Source: Dendrophyllia cribrosa (taxonomy: Eukaryota; Cnidaria; Anthozoa; Scleractinia; Dendrophylliidae). From it: a stretch of DNA of 64,000 nt. Shown piece by piece: positions 47,201-58,000 of this stretch. Both the position numbers and the translations under genes were made by a program. The DNA lies in NCBI GenBank assembly GCA_024195265.1, contig JAJLRJ010000010.1, positions 32,255,445 through 32,319,444 of the forward strand. The letters run 5' to 3'. The notes beneath the pieces were generated by a model. The model worked only from the letters and a program-made list of their open reading frames with translations. It was not told the origin of the DNA and searched no databases. Numbering within the stretch: position 1 is the stretch's first letter; each line of letters begins with the position of its first letter.

Positions 47201-47304
47201 CTTTGTCCGCAGTCGAAGCATTTTTTGTTGTGGGGTAAAGCTGCGAGATCTCTGAGAAGTTTTAAGTTCTTTTCGTCCTGCTTTTTCTTCCCCGAAGACA
47301 TCAT
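38199..47304 (-). CDS. AGFG1: AGFG1/2-type ArfGAP with FG repeats (HRB/RAB family), complete
   Basis: In known animals AGFG proteins are endocytic adaptors that bind EH-domain proteins such as EPS15 through NPF motifs and help sort cargo at clathrin-coated pits. Minus-strand exons are 47138-47304, 46932-47025, 44160-44384, 42602-42794, 41006-41290, 38848-40007 and 38199-38258. Lengths sum to 2184 bases and all phases join, giving 727 residues. The ArfGAP zinc finger is at residues 26-60, a DLLGDLGGDPFA motif at about 205-217, and a long Gln/Gly/FG-rich tail follows. NPF occurs at least four times, the last at the extreme C-terminus. The first of two adjacent ATGs (47304, 47301) is used; an open frame continues upstream to 47361, but its sequence is unlike the family N-terminus. 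The length exceeds human AGFG1 (about 560 residues) because of the FG tail. Cnidarians probably have one gene ancestral to AGFG1 and AGFG2. Confidence 0.95.
38848..42794 (-). CDS. AGFG1: AGFG exons 4-6: DLL/DPF motif region and FG-repeat tail
   Basis: Exon 4 (42602-42794) carries PSVDLLGDLGGDPFAQPQPQ. Exon 5 (41006-41290) has repeated FNAFGAQ and FAAFGAP-type motifs, with TFDPFG and a glutamine run. Exon 6 (38848-40007) is 1160 bases long and encodes SDRYAALSQLDNLFGPS, which matches the family's DKYAALAELD motif. It continues with GPNPF, PSNPF, many FGS/FGN/GFG units, four tandem NQPTSSAFG-like repeats, glutamine runs and QANPFM. Low-complexity codons make several other frames look open across this exon; they are not genes. 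Confidence 0.93.
40125..40320 (+). repeat. Dispersed GGGTACTC-type repeat fragment in AGFG intron
   Basis: It carries CAGGGAGGGTACTCAGGTAT followed by TTTGGTGAGGACTTG-type units, related in style to 19436-20180. Confidence 0.45.
42160..42200 (+). repeat. Poly-G tract
   Basis: A run of about 28 G in an AGFG intron, broken by a single A before the final G-run. Confidence 0.9.
42347..42520. mobile_element. Near-perfect 174 bp palindrome with DNA-loop centre
   Basis: The arms TTTCCACTGGTTTTCCATGG, GTGTGGACTCTTATTTACCA and CGATTTACGTCATCACAT are mirrored on the right, with an internal GACTCACTTGGCTGCACCTC loop. It sits 81 bases left of exon 42602-42794, beyond that exon's donor. Confidence 0.88.
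43285..43410 (+). mobile_element. Fragment of a dispersed repeat with GGGTTACCCCCAGCATTA
   Basis: GAAGACCCTGGGACAAAG and GCAGGGTTACCCCCAGCATT resemble the middle of an anthozoan SINE-like repeat I know with GTTACCCCCAGCATTAGGTC. The tRNA-like end is absent, so the call is tentative. Confidence 0.4.
44160..47304 (-). CDS. AGFG1: AGFG exons 1-3: ArfGAP domain
   Basis: Exon 1 contains LPHNKKCFDCGQRGPTYVN and GSFVCTSCSGI, the C-x2-C-x16-C-x2-C zinc site. Exon 2 reads LRGLNPPQRVKSISMTSFT and ends QGQGNE. Exon 3 starts FCKKVWLGLW, runs through KIKDFMVQKYERKRWYIPP, and ends with PLKHLLGENAPA, the conserved segment after the GAP domain. The Arg directly after the second Cys pair keeps the position of the family's catalytic-region Arg. 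Exon 3 uses a TTTTAG acceptor and exon 1 a GTGAGT donor. Confidence 0.95.
44765..44875 (+). repeat. 107 bp dispersed repeat, single diverged unit
   Basis: TTGAATGGTCACACTTTGGG, CACAGACTCAAAAGTTAGAA and CCTTTGTACAGAATAATAAA-like parts are in consensus order. It directly abuts the palindromic element at 44877. Confidence 0.75.
44877..45110 (+). mobile_element. Palindromic element, copy 2 (inverse copy at 1570-1765)
   Basis: The hairpin arms AATCACATGACTTTTGGAGG and the inverse of CGACAAAAGTCATGTGATT flank a core GCGCCCGAGCGGAGCGAGGG. The right side continues with ACACAAGGCCAAATCGTACA and AAATTCATTTAATAAGAAAA, which the first copy also has in inverse. Confidence 0.8.
45195..45515 (+). repeat. 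107 bp dispersed repeat, about 3 units
   Basis: CACCACAGGAAAGTACTGCT and TTTCAATTGAATGATCACAC occur at about 107 base spacing, with sequence divergence from unit to unit. Confidence 0.88.
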
Positions 47305-48067
47305 GGATGCTCTGCTCCGCCAGCGTACCATGCACTGCGCAAGTCTATGAAAGAAAACCACAGGGGAGGGGAAGGTTCGACTATCTGGTCACGCAATATT
47401 CACGGGGTAGTCACGCCAACCTTGTTTTAATTTCGGACATTTTAAATTTCGACCAAAACGTTTTTTATCAATTCCTGTTATTGTGAAAGAAAACTTCACA
47501 TTACACTTATAATCTTGAAAAATATTCCATGAATAAGAAGTCAAAAAGTGTGCTCTTGTCATCACTTCTTTACGGATTCGAGGATCAAAATATGAGAAGA
47601 AACTCTTCATGTACCCAGCTGGTCAAATCAAGCAAATTTTAATCAGCGAGGATAAATTTCTTTTTCTTGTTATTCATTTCTTTGTAAGACTTCTTGTATT
47701 CAATTTACCTGGCTGAGACAATTGGTGATAATTGCGTCACGATGTCATGCAATACACTACAGGATACATGATATAGCGCGTGACGTATGCAAAAAGAATG
47801 CGGATGAATCCCACTTCCTATATTCATACCAAATATTAAAATCAAATTGTCAGCATGGTCAACACACATTTTGACTTCCGTGAAACCCAAGATCTATTCG
47901 GATATGGATATCTTTATGCTTCCACATGCCACATGAAGCTGTTGTTAACTTCATGAATGAATTTAGAGGGGAAGTTGTTGTTAATTAGACTATTTTTATT
48001 TAGTTTATATAGATTTGTAATACTATTTAACAGCTTGTTTTTGTTTTCGTTTTTTCTGGTATATCTT

Positions 48068-49080
48068 AGTACGTAATCTCGTACCCAGATCTCCCACGGT
48101 CAGGCGGAAGCCGTTTCAGTTGGTAGAGTATGTATTTCCCTTGGGGCACGCATAACGGTATGCGTGTCATATGCACAGGAGTGGTATTTATACCACTCCT
48201 TGATTCACATTTGTTATTGAAGCCTACCAGTATTCTTACAACGAGGTTGTTCCTCGGGGCTACTTTTCATATCTGCATCTTTTTCTGGCCCAGGTTATTA
48301 TCATTATACGCACCAGTTATGTACAAATTGTGTTTACGATATACTGCAATCGCAGCATTTATTTCATCTTTGTTAGAATACATCATATTTATATTGTATC
48401 TTTGATATATGTACACATTCTGCAGCAATAAAGATTACTGGCGGGCCCTCCTCCAACTCGTGTGAGTGTTACATTGGAAATGATTTCTGTGCGGCTAAGC
48501 GTAGCGCAAGAGAACAGAACTACCTTGTATAGCTCAGAAGGAGGTCGGACACTTATTGAGAATTATATAACGTAATGTCGACACTTAGAATTTTATTTTC
48601 AATAAATTTTATTGTGTAAAAAAAGAAAATCTAAAATCCCCACTCAGGATTGAACCTGTGACCTCAGCTAGGCTTAGACTTACATAGCCTACCGTACCAC
48701 AGTACCACCTAGCTTCTCGGGTTGTTTAGGCCTAAATTAAACTATATAAACTGCTAACCCCAACCTCAACTGAAAGCTAACCAGTTAATCCGTTTTATAA
48801 GTCTCAATAAAGTGTCCGACCTCCTTCTGAGCTATGGAATCTAGACTCTACCGTTTCAGTTAGCGGGGTCGTAGCTGTCCAAACGATGTCTGTGATTAAC
48901 GAACGATACAATTGATATATCACTTGATTGAACAAGCCCCTATCCTTAATCCCTATCCCAGCGGGACAAATCTATTGTTTTCTTAACGAATCACAGACAT
49001 CGTTTGGACAAGTGCAGGACTACCCGTTTCTGTTCAGTACAAGCACGAGTGAGATCTGGGTACGAGATTACTTAGTACGA
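48068..49080. mobile_element. Inverted-repeat element of about 1 kb with nested inverted repeats
   Basis: AGTACGTAATCTCGTACCCA at the left pairs with the inverse of TGGGTACGAGATTACTTAGT at the right. Nested inside, AAGGAGGTCGGACACTTATT (48538) pairs with the inverse of GTGTCCGACCTCCTT near 48820, and CCAAACGATGTCTGTGATTA (48878) pairs with the inverse of AATCACAGACATCGTTTGGA near 48990. Confidence 0.7.
48638..48720 (-). mobile_element. tRNA-like sequence (probable SINE head) inside an inverted repeat
   Basis: On the minus strand AGCTAGGTGGTACTGTGGTA is followed by GGTCACAGGTTCAATCCTGA, an imperfect A box and a good B box at tRNA spacing. The stem positions do not pair well enough for a functional tRNA. 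Confidence 0.5.
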
Positions 49081-49659
49081 GGACCCTGCTGTAAAGCACT
49101 TTCGAGTGAAGAAGGTATTCTCAATAAAGATTTATCATAAACTCACCGCCGCGCCCGATGTAAGATCTATACAGGTCCTCCTGAATGCTCCCCCGGAAGT
49201 AATGCCCTATATAAGCTACATAGTGCGGCCTAAATGGGTACGTTTAATGTTTTCAAAAGCTTATTTTTAGCTAGAAGTGAAGACAAGTCAAAGTCGAAAC
49301 TATAAAAGGGCAGAAAACCTTTGGAAAATTTTTCATTGAGTAGTTATTTAACTGGAATCAAAATTGAGGCTAATCCTAGGTTAGCATAATCATGAAAACC
49401 CAGGCTTTTTTCTTCCCATTTTGAAGTCTTGCAACATGTGTTTTTATTCCGGTAATGGGACATTGACCGATATTCCGGAATAAGAATAAATGAAGTCTTG
49501 AGATATCACTTCACAAGCCAATTTTGAACTGTCATGTCTGATCACTCTTTTTATATTCCAGCTAGGGGCGCGAATATTCCAACAATACACATTTGTAGCG
49601 ATCGAAAGCGACCTTATTGATCTTAAAGTGCTGCCGTAACAAGAAACAATTTTTTTCGC

Positions 49660-49998
49660 AGCTTGAAGGCAACGCTGACGAGGGCATTGCGAGACAAGTT
49701 GCTCGGGGCTGTAAGACGCTCGCAACACTTTTCGCAAGGAGAGCGATAGCGCTTTTATTTAATGTTGTTCAAATAAGAGCAGAAGCTCGAGGAAGAAATT
49801 AAAATGGAAAAGAAAAGGCAAAGGACATCTTGGGAGAGATCGTGGTCTGCGAGACGGTAGGAAGTAGGTTATTTAACTTTTTCTGCCGAACTCGTAACGC
49901 AATTTTTCGCTGCGCGTCAAGTTACGAAGAGAGGGTGTTACACGCACAATTTCATAACTCGTCTCGCAACGGCTGCCTTCAGCGTTGCGTTGCAGGAA
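49660..49998. mobile_element. Foldback element of about 340 bp
   Basis: GCAGCTTGAAGGCAACGCTG and GGGCATTGCGAGACAAG face the inverse of CTCGTCTCGCAACGGCTGCC and TTCAGCGTTGCGTTGCAGGA. No transposase. Confidence 0.65.
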
Positions 49999-50039
49999 AA
50001 AAATCCTTCCGCTTCTAAACCAACAAGACACCGGGCCCC

Positions 50040-50272
50040 GGGTTGTTCAAAAGGTGGATAGCGCTATCCACCGGATAAATCACTATCCAGTGGATAACAC
50101 AATTGGTTTTGCTAATGCCTATCCACTGGATAGTGGTTTATTCGGTGGATAGCGCTATCCACCTTTTGAGCAACCGGAGCCTCGTGGATAGGCCTTGCAA
50201 AACCTACTGTGTTATCCACTGGATACTGATTTAGTCCGTAGATAGCGCTATCCACACTTTGAACAACCGGGT
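50040..50272. mobile_element. Palindromic element built on GGATAGCGCTATCC
   Basis: GGTTGTTCAAAAGGTGGATA and GCGCTATCCACCGGATAAAT are mirrored at 50120-50176 (GGTGGATAGCGCTATCCACC). A second, shorter copy of the same half-site follows at 50180-50272. GGATAGCGCTATCC is itself self-complementary. Confidence 0.8.
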
Positions 50273-50531
50273 CCTGGTCAAAGGACGAAAGCGACCTATC
50301 CTAAGTGTCCTATACTAGCAAAACAAATGACCACAAAGGATATTTCATTTTCCGTATTTCTTTATTCACTCGAGAAATCCCTCTAGCTTTCCCGAAATTT
50401 CCATTTACACGCGCCTTGAAACGTTTCGAATTATACTCCATTACATTACACTACTATGAGCCCCTAAACTTCCCCATTCCTCCTCTTTAACGTCTGTTAC
50501 GGAGGTTATGGCATTTCCAAACGGACACACC

Positions 50532-50640
50532 GTGGGTCAATTCAATAAAACTTTTACAAGTGTAATTTACAAGTGTAACCATTATTTTCAACCTCCGAAA
50601 CAATGGCTACACTTGTAAAAGTTTTGTTGAATTGACCCCA
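50532..50640. mobile_element. Hairpin element, 109 bp
   Basis: GTGGGTCAATTCAATAAAAC at the left and its near-inverse GTTTTGTTGAATTGACCCCA at the right. Repeated ACTTGTAAAAGT and TTACAAGTGTAA motifs lie inside. Confidence 0.85.
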
Positions 50641-51159
50641 TATGTCCTCAATTAATAAAAATACGAAAAAAGCAAGTGACACACTCCTACCCCGCGGCCT
50701 GGCCAGTACCTTACGCATGCGCACAGCCATATCACCCGGGCAGTGGCCTCAATTAATGGTTATTATTATTTGCTCCAACAGAGATTGATTATTCAAGGGC
50801 GGCGATTATCCGATTATCCAGCTTTAAAGGGGGGAGTTTACCGGACGGCTATTCGAGGAAATGCTGCGTAGCAATCCTCTTGAAAAGGGCGCAAGCCTAA
50901 GAAGCAACAGGGAGCTTCCCTTATGCCATCTCTCTAATATTACACGCCCCTCGTGTCTCTTATATTTTCGCCGCGGCGTTGCCGCTCGTTGCCAGTCCCC
51001 GGCTTCTCAAGAAAGCGTGCCGCGAGAGAATCTCTAATCACCCAGAGCTTACTAGCGGATTACACAGCAAAATAGGCAATTCAGTAGCCTATGTGCTAGC
51101 TACCTATTTCTTTTCTTTCTTTCTTATTTTTAGATTGCCACTCGCTTAGTTAATAAGCA

Positions 51160-51345
51160 GTTTTATCATATGATCCGTACGGTCCTGCGAGCCTTTTCTT
51201 TGCAAAACCATCGATGAAAGTCCCGTATGAGGGCCGTACGCATTTGCGCGAGCGAGGCCGGAAAAAGCCTACTACAAAAGCGGATGGCCTCGCGCGTTAA
51301 GATTTCAAGTAATTTTGTCTCCAAATTGGTCATATGATAAAATAC
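51160..51345. repeat. Inverted pair flanking a GC-rich unit
   Basis: TTTTATCATATGA at about 51169 is the inverse of TCATATGATAAAA at about 51329. Between them are GGTCCGTACGG-like stretches. Confidence 0.55.
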
Positions 51346-51397
51346 TTATTGACTAAGTTAGGTCGGGCCGGATGGGAAAATATTTGGCTCTCGGTCG

Positions 51398-51440
<43 letters not shown>

Positions 51441-51487
51441 GGAGCCAAATATTTTCCCATCCGGCCCTCCTACTTAGTCAATAAGTA
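51343..51487. mobile_element. Near-perfect 145 bp palindrome
   Basis: TACTTATTGACTAAGTTAGG, GGGCCGGATGGGAAAATATT and TGGCTC are mirrored on the right, with a CGGACCTCGCTGCGCTCGGT centre that is itself a hairpin. Confidence 0.87.
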
Positions 51488-52054
51488 CATATTCCTTAAC
51501 AACTTTACAAAATAATTTCTCAGAAACCTAATTTATTGCATTAATGGGTCATGCGAAGTTCTATATAAGAATTTTAACCGAATATTTTTACCCAATAATC
51601 GAGTAAGCTAGATTCTTTAGTTACATACAAAAGTAAAAAAGAAATTTCAACATTTTCATACACTACCTAAATAATTAATATCTGCAAAGTGATGACCATG
51701 CATCACTCAACTTCTTGTACAAGAACGGGCTTAAAGTAAAAATATACTTTTTAGTATTACTGAAGTCTTATTTTGGAGCGGTTTTGAGTCGAGTTTCGAA
51801 AGGAATTCGCGTTTGCTTTAAGTCGCTTTGTGATTGGTTTAATGGAATCTTGCCACTTCCTCAATCAGAAAGAATAACAAAACTCGTGACTTGCTCGCAC
51901 GTCTGTTGTGATGGGCCAGATATAATATAACTATATAACTTTGTTTTTGGTTTTACGACACTCAATTTAAAACCGCTCCATGCTAAGAACAGTTAACAAA
52001 ACGAATTGCTGTTTGAATATCATCGGTGTATGATCACTGAATCGTTTTCTGAAA

Positions 52055-52260
52055 ACCAATCAAAGGCTCTTATGAGCCAACTCATGAATACAAAAAGTTC
52101 GGAACCCTCCTCTCTCCTAGGCGTTTTGCTCCACCGACTCCCTCCCCTCCCCTCCCCTCCCCTCCCCTCCATCTTACGCTGTCCCCATGCATAGGGCAGG
52201 TGACCATTACATATCGCGGGCTCAACAGCCGATCGAGCCATCGAGGGAAATTTTGTTCCA
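52055..52260 (+). repeat. Dispersed repeat with inverse copies at 57.8-58.1 kb
   Basis: CAATCAAAGGCTCTTATGAG, GAATACAAAAAGTTCGGA and CCTCCCCTCCCCTCCCCTCC recur inverted at 57780-58070 (GGGAGAGGGTCCGAACTTTT and GGTCATATC-type flank; GACCATTACATATCGCGGGC is shared). Shorter relatives are at 55440 and 59600. Confidence 0.75.
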
Positions 52261-53632
52261 CTGCAATACAAACGGGTCTTTTGTCTATTCATAGTGAAAC
52301 TAAAAATTGGCGACAGTGCCTTTATAGTGGCTCCGTCGCTCTTCATAACCATGTTCCCATGCACTGCAGGTGGTTTAATATTTACAAAATTTACTCCAAA
52401 AATAAAGTTCGTAAACTATGATTTCCTATCATTTTAAGCAACTGGACAAATTCGTAAGTGATATAGAGAGGCAAGGAATTTAGTTTGGCTAACTAGAAGT
52501 TCATGCTTTTTTCTAACGGTGACTTTAATAAGGTGTTTCGATGCAGTTTTCTTGAGGTGATACCTACATTTTTTCAATGGGCTTTTAAGCGGTCTTTTCC
52601 AAGTCAGATCAACGTGAAATTTTCACTATTAATTGGTTTTGAATTGAAGTTTGGCTAAATTTATATTCTGGTAAAATCGAAATTACCATGACGACGATAA
52701 ACAAGAAACTTCGAAATCAGTAAAAGTGAAATTTTGCACGTTTACGATTTCGCAAGAATAAAAAAATTCTGTATGCTTGATTTCAAATAAACCGCAATAA
52801 CATTTCAAGCCTTACTATTTGTATACTGGTATTAAATTGATCGAGAGATAAACACACTGGTTTTGTGAAATTACTTAAAGATAGTTTCAAAAAGTAGCTT
52901 GATGTTATGTTTGTACACTTTCAAAGTTTTGTTTACTTTCTCTTTTGCGATCTTGGGAACTACCGTTTTTCCTATCATCGCTTTATGTGCAATTTATGGG
53001 TAATTTTCGATTTTAATCGCTTTTGCAAAAATCTGACAAACGGCTCGACCACGCATGCTTACTGATGTGCAAAATAGTATCTGAAAGTTTCATTAACATC
53101 GATTCACAGGAACGCCTTTAAATTTAACGATAAAGACGACGTACGAACCGGCCGAAAAATTTGGGTTACAAATTCACTTTTTGATTTATGCTTAATAAAG
53201 ATTTCAAATTAATGCGCACTACCAACTGAAGGTATGGTCTCCAGAAAGCTGTATCGAAACACCTTAAGCTCTTCACTTTCTCCGTGTTTTAATGAGATGC
53301 CTTTGGGTTCTGTCCAGTGGTAGCACTATAAGCGACTACCAAGCAACCTATTCTAAGACATGCGATATAATTGTAGGTTTGAAAAGTCGAAATCGTTCTT
53401 CGTCTCATACACGTACTTCGAGCAGCCCTATCTTACCTCTAGTGAAAAGTTAAGAAAAAAAAAGCGAAATGCGCGCACACGAAGGAAGGAAAGCAGCGCT
53501 AGGATCCCTCGATATTCCACGCATTTATTTTCCTATGCGCACATATTTTTCTTTTTACTCAGTGAATCATAAAAAGAAAGAAAGGCTGTCACAATCTGGT
53601 CATCGTATTATTATCTAACTATTTTAGTTTTA

Positions 53633-55076
53633 TTAGCTAGCACCTTTATCTTTTATCGGCAGTTTAACATCTGCGTAAAAGGGGTTTGTACTAAAAATAT
53701 TGTGTAATTCTTGAAACGTTGGCCTCTTCTCCGGTTTTAAATCCCAGCATTGTAACATCAGTGAATATGTGTGTTCTGGACAAGCTTCAGGTCTTTCAAG
53801 TCGTTTGTTATCTTCCTCTAACATACGTATTACCTGAGCAATTAAATAAAATCATCTTACGTCACTAGAAGTTAAACCCTTGCACTGCCAAGACAACGGT
53901 GAACCGTTTTCAGATCCAAAAACTAGAACCACCTTGTACAGCATAATAAACAGCACCACAGGAAAGTACTGCTCAGTAGCTTTCATTTGAATGGTCACAC
54001 TTTAGGATTTCATCCACAGACTCAAAAAAGTTAGAACCACCTTGTACAGCATAACAAACAGTACCACAGGAAAGTACTGCTCAGTAGCTTTCATTTGAAT
54101 GGTCACACTTTAGGATTTCATCCACAGACTCAAAAGTTAGAACCACCTTGTAAAGCATAATAAACAGTACCACAGAAAAGTACTGCTCAATAACTTTCAT
54201 TTGAATGGTCATATTGTAGGATTTCATACACAGACTCAAAAGTTAGAGCCACCTTGTACAGCATAGCAAACAGCACCACAGGAAAGAACTGCTCAGTAGC
54301 TTTCATTTGAATGGTCACACGTTAGGATTTTATCCACAGACTCAAAAGTTAGAACCACCTTGTACAGCATAATAAACAGTACCACAGGAAAGTACTGCTC
54401 AATAGCTTTCATTTGAATGGTCACACTTAGGATTTCATACATAGATCCAAAAGTTAGAACCACCTTGCACAGCATAATAAAAAGCACCACAGAAAAGTAC
54501 TGCTCAGTAGCTTCCGTTTGAATGATTACATCATCCACGGACTCAAAAGATGTTTTTGGTAACTAAGATTGAGTTAAAACATTGTCCGACGTAGAAAAAA
54601 TAACAAATCCTTTGTTAAAAGGCTACGAAGTATTGCTCAATGATTTCCTGTTCTATTTCTGCGAAACAAGACGAATTACTCACATTGTCGTCTTCTCGCA
54701 CATTTTGTAATTTCATGACGCAAATTCTGTTTTCCTGTTTTGCTACATACTCAACAGTTGATGTAGAAGTAAGATGTTCCTGAAAAGACACTGTCTCAGA
54801 AACACGTTTTGCTCCACGGAAACAAAATTTGTATTTCTAACAAATGTTGCGTGTACGCGCACAGGGGGGAGGGGGGGATTTTTACGCAACAATGTTTCCT
54901 CTGCTATGCGAGGTTAAAAGGACACCACTTCCGGAATTCAAACACTCACCTCTCCCCCTGACATTTCTCCGTATGGTAACTGACCAAACGAGTACATTTC
55001 CCACAGTGTTACACCATAGCTCCACACGTCACTTTGGTGCGAGAACGTGCCGAAGTTGATGGATTCTGGTGCGTAC
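53633..55076 (-). CDS. SYK-like: Kinase exons: C-lobe and C-terminus
   Basis: Exon 54950-55076 gives [20 protein letters not shown] and ends GEMSGGE. Exon 53633-53833 starts [20 protein letters not shown], passes [16 protein letters not shown] and ends with [14 protein letters not shown]. The TAA stop overlaps an AATAAA on the minus strand; another AATAAA lies about 105 bases further on. Confidence 0.88.
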
Positions 55077-58000
55077 CTGAGAAGAAATGATTTACAGTGA
55101 ACTCTCTCTAACCCGGACACCTTTGAGACCAGCTTTAGCTGTCTGCCTTGGAAAATTATCTGCCTTATAGAGAGTTTAGTTACAGACGAGCAAGTGAAAT
55201 TCAGCCAGAACCAGCCAATAATTGATGCTTTATTATTCAGAAACCTTTCTCCAAGAATTTAGGTTATGTCCACATTGGTTCATTTTGGAACTGTAACAAA
55301 ATTGTTACGGTTAGGCCTTACGGATACCTACTAACCAGAGTTTTGTTCCTGCCCCAGAAGCAGGTTCAATATTAAGCGCGTGCTGGTCGGAAATCTATTA
55401 TGTGCAGACCTTGTCCGCTGTGACACAGTACAGTATTAATCAAAGGCTCCTAAGAGCCAACAGTGAATAAGAAATGCTTGCGACAAGCTCATGTTTTCAC
55501 ACTGACACGGTTTAATATTTTTTTAAAATTAAATGTTTGTAAACGTGTGTCTCGATTGGAAAATCCTTTTAGAGCGATTTTAATGTTGCATTAAAGACTC
55601 CAAATGCGAAACATCTTTAAGCTTATTGTTGTTTATATTCGTTTACAACAAATGAGTTATTGTTATCGCTTGATTCACGCTGTTCTTCATAGTTAAATTA
55701 TTACTTATTGTGATATTGTACATAGTCTTTTTAGAATCTAGTAGGTGTCCCCAATTAGCTCTATGAGCTAAATACATAGACACGGTAATAAAGATTTTAT
55801 TATTATTATTATCTTTGTTTAAAAAAAAACACGGGATCACTTTCATTTAAAAATGCTCTTCCAGTGAGCCGTGGACTACTACATTCAATAATTATGAAAC
55901 GTTTAAAAACAACCTTACCCATTATAATCACAAACTATCCAATACAAATGTTTCTTATTTGTTACGAAACGCATTCGTAACAAAGCATTACGTCACTAAG
56001 TTTACAGCTGATGGAAGGAGTGAGCGAGTGAGCGAGTGAGCGAGTGAGCGAGTGAGCGAGTGAGCGAGTGAGCGAGTGAGTGAATTAGCCACCGTTACCG
56101 ATAACCCATTCATTACGCATGCGCGTATTCACGGGTTAAGAAAAAAAAAATCCTGAGATGACTTACCATTTAACTGGCCAGCGGCCACCCTGTGAAGCCT
56201 TGTAATAATCGCTTCCTGAACCCACAGCTCGAGACAAACCGAAGTCACTTATTTTTACCTGAAATATAAATTAAAGTTAGAGAGTAGCTCACAACAGATC
56301 AACCAACATTTTGACCCTGCTAAATGAAGCAATCAGAACTTCAACCACACGCATGCACATAGCCCCTTTCACAGGCTGCTATAATATCAGGGAATTCCGA
56401 ATTCCGGTTTCCTTATGTTTGAGAAAAGCGGAGAGGAGACTCAAGCAAGAAGACAAAAGCAGGCAGCTGGGGGAGAGGGTGAAGAGAGGATCGAGTGTGA
56501 GGAGAGCCAGAGGTGATGTGCGAAAAAAGAAAAACAGGTTGAACGTTGAATAATGCCAAGGATTGCTCCAAAATCAGCATTCCAACCGAAACAGCCAAAA
56601 GATACGTCGCTTACCATTTAGGGCTGTTTCCCACTAGTGACGGAATCGGAATCAAAATCGGAATCGGACTCGGAAGAAAATTACGATCTATTCTTGGCTT
56701 TCACTTACGTCATATCAAAATTCAGAAGCATTAAAAAATAGATTTCGAATCCAAAATGTTTATGGAATTGTAGAGAATTTAAAACTACACATCTTGGCCA
56801 AATTTTGAAGCGCAAAGGCATTTCGTTCAAGAGTTATAGGCGAACGAGTATTAGATATTTTTAGTAAGAAATGTATGAAGCGGCCATCTTTGTGCCCCAC
56901 TCAGGGGCACAAAGATGGCGGCTAAACATTCAGTGTTAATTACACCAAAAATCACATCCAAAAATATTGTATTTGCTATAAGCTCAATTAACTCGGCTTA
57001 TAAGCACTTATAATGCAAACAATAACTTTCAGCTTATTCAATTTTGTTTATTTTCGCGGCTTATCTGAAATAGCGTGACGAATTGCGTGATACATTTAAA
57101 ATCTTTGTAAATCGGAAGCAAAACATCGTTAAAACCTGAAACTTTTTGTGAAAGATTATAACACTTGTATTCACATACCATGTTAGAAACAGCTTTGTAG
57201 GACGTATACTTTAGATTTTTTTAATTTTTATGACGTCATGTGAAAACCAAGAATAGTGGCACCGGTTGCATGTTTTCTGGCTGGCGCTTGTGGTATGGTT
57301 TCCCGCGCTTGGAACCGGTTGCAGGCATGTTTTCTTGAGCTACCTTTGAGTTAATGTATCTTAATGTATCTTAATGATGTCCCTTTTCTGACCTGTTGTT
57401 TTGTAGACATGAGTATATTCCTTGTTGCCAAGTCCCTATGAACAAAGCGTTTTTTCTCCAGGTACATCATACCCCAAGCTATCTGAGCAGCCCACAGCTT
57501 GAGGTCCCTCTGAGAAATCTCTGATTGATGATCTATTAAAAAGTCTAGTAATGCACCCATCTGAACCAATTCTTGGACCTAAAAATTAAGGACAAAAGTG
57601 ATTTTCAGTGACGAATACAGAATACAGGGCCACTTATTTGCATCTCATTAAATGAAAATATTCCAGGTCTGTTGCTAAAACTCTACGCCAAAATGCGACC
57701 ACGATTGTTTTTAACTAGTGAATACGCGAAGCGTTGAACAAGTGGGACAAAATTTCACTCCATCGGTCGATCAGCTGTTAACATGGAGCCCGCGATATGT
57801 AATGGTCACCTGGCTTACCCTTGGTGTTGGTGTTTGAGGGAGGAGAGGGTGGGGAGTTAGATGCAAGGGGTGGGGAGTCGAAAGAGCAAAACGCCTAGGA
57901 GAGGGGAGGGTCCGAACTTTTTGTATTCACGAGTTGGTTCATAGGAGCCTTTGATTATTAAACACAAGGGGTGAGGGGTAGGTGTAACAAAACGTCTAGG

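Larger units (their letters stand above)
47305..53632. other. Intergenic region between the AGFG start and the kinase end
   Basis: The 5' flank of AGFG begins at 47305. No coding exon was recognised in this 6.3 kb. It holds the inverted-repeat elements and palindromes listed at 48.1-51.5 kb. The stretches 47310-48060 and 52440-53520 show no feature; the latter ends in a plus-strand TTTATT at 53524 that could serve as a kinase polyadenylation signal on the minus strand. Confidence 0.7.
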
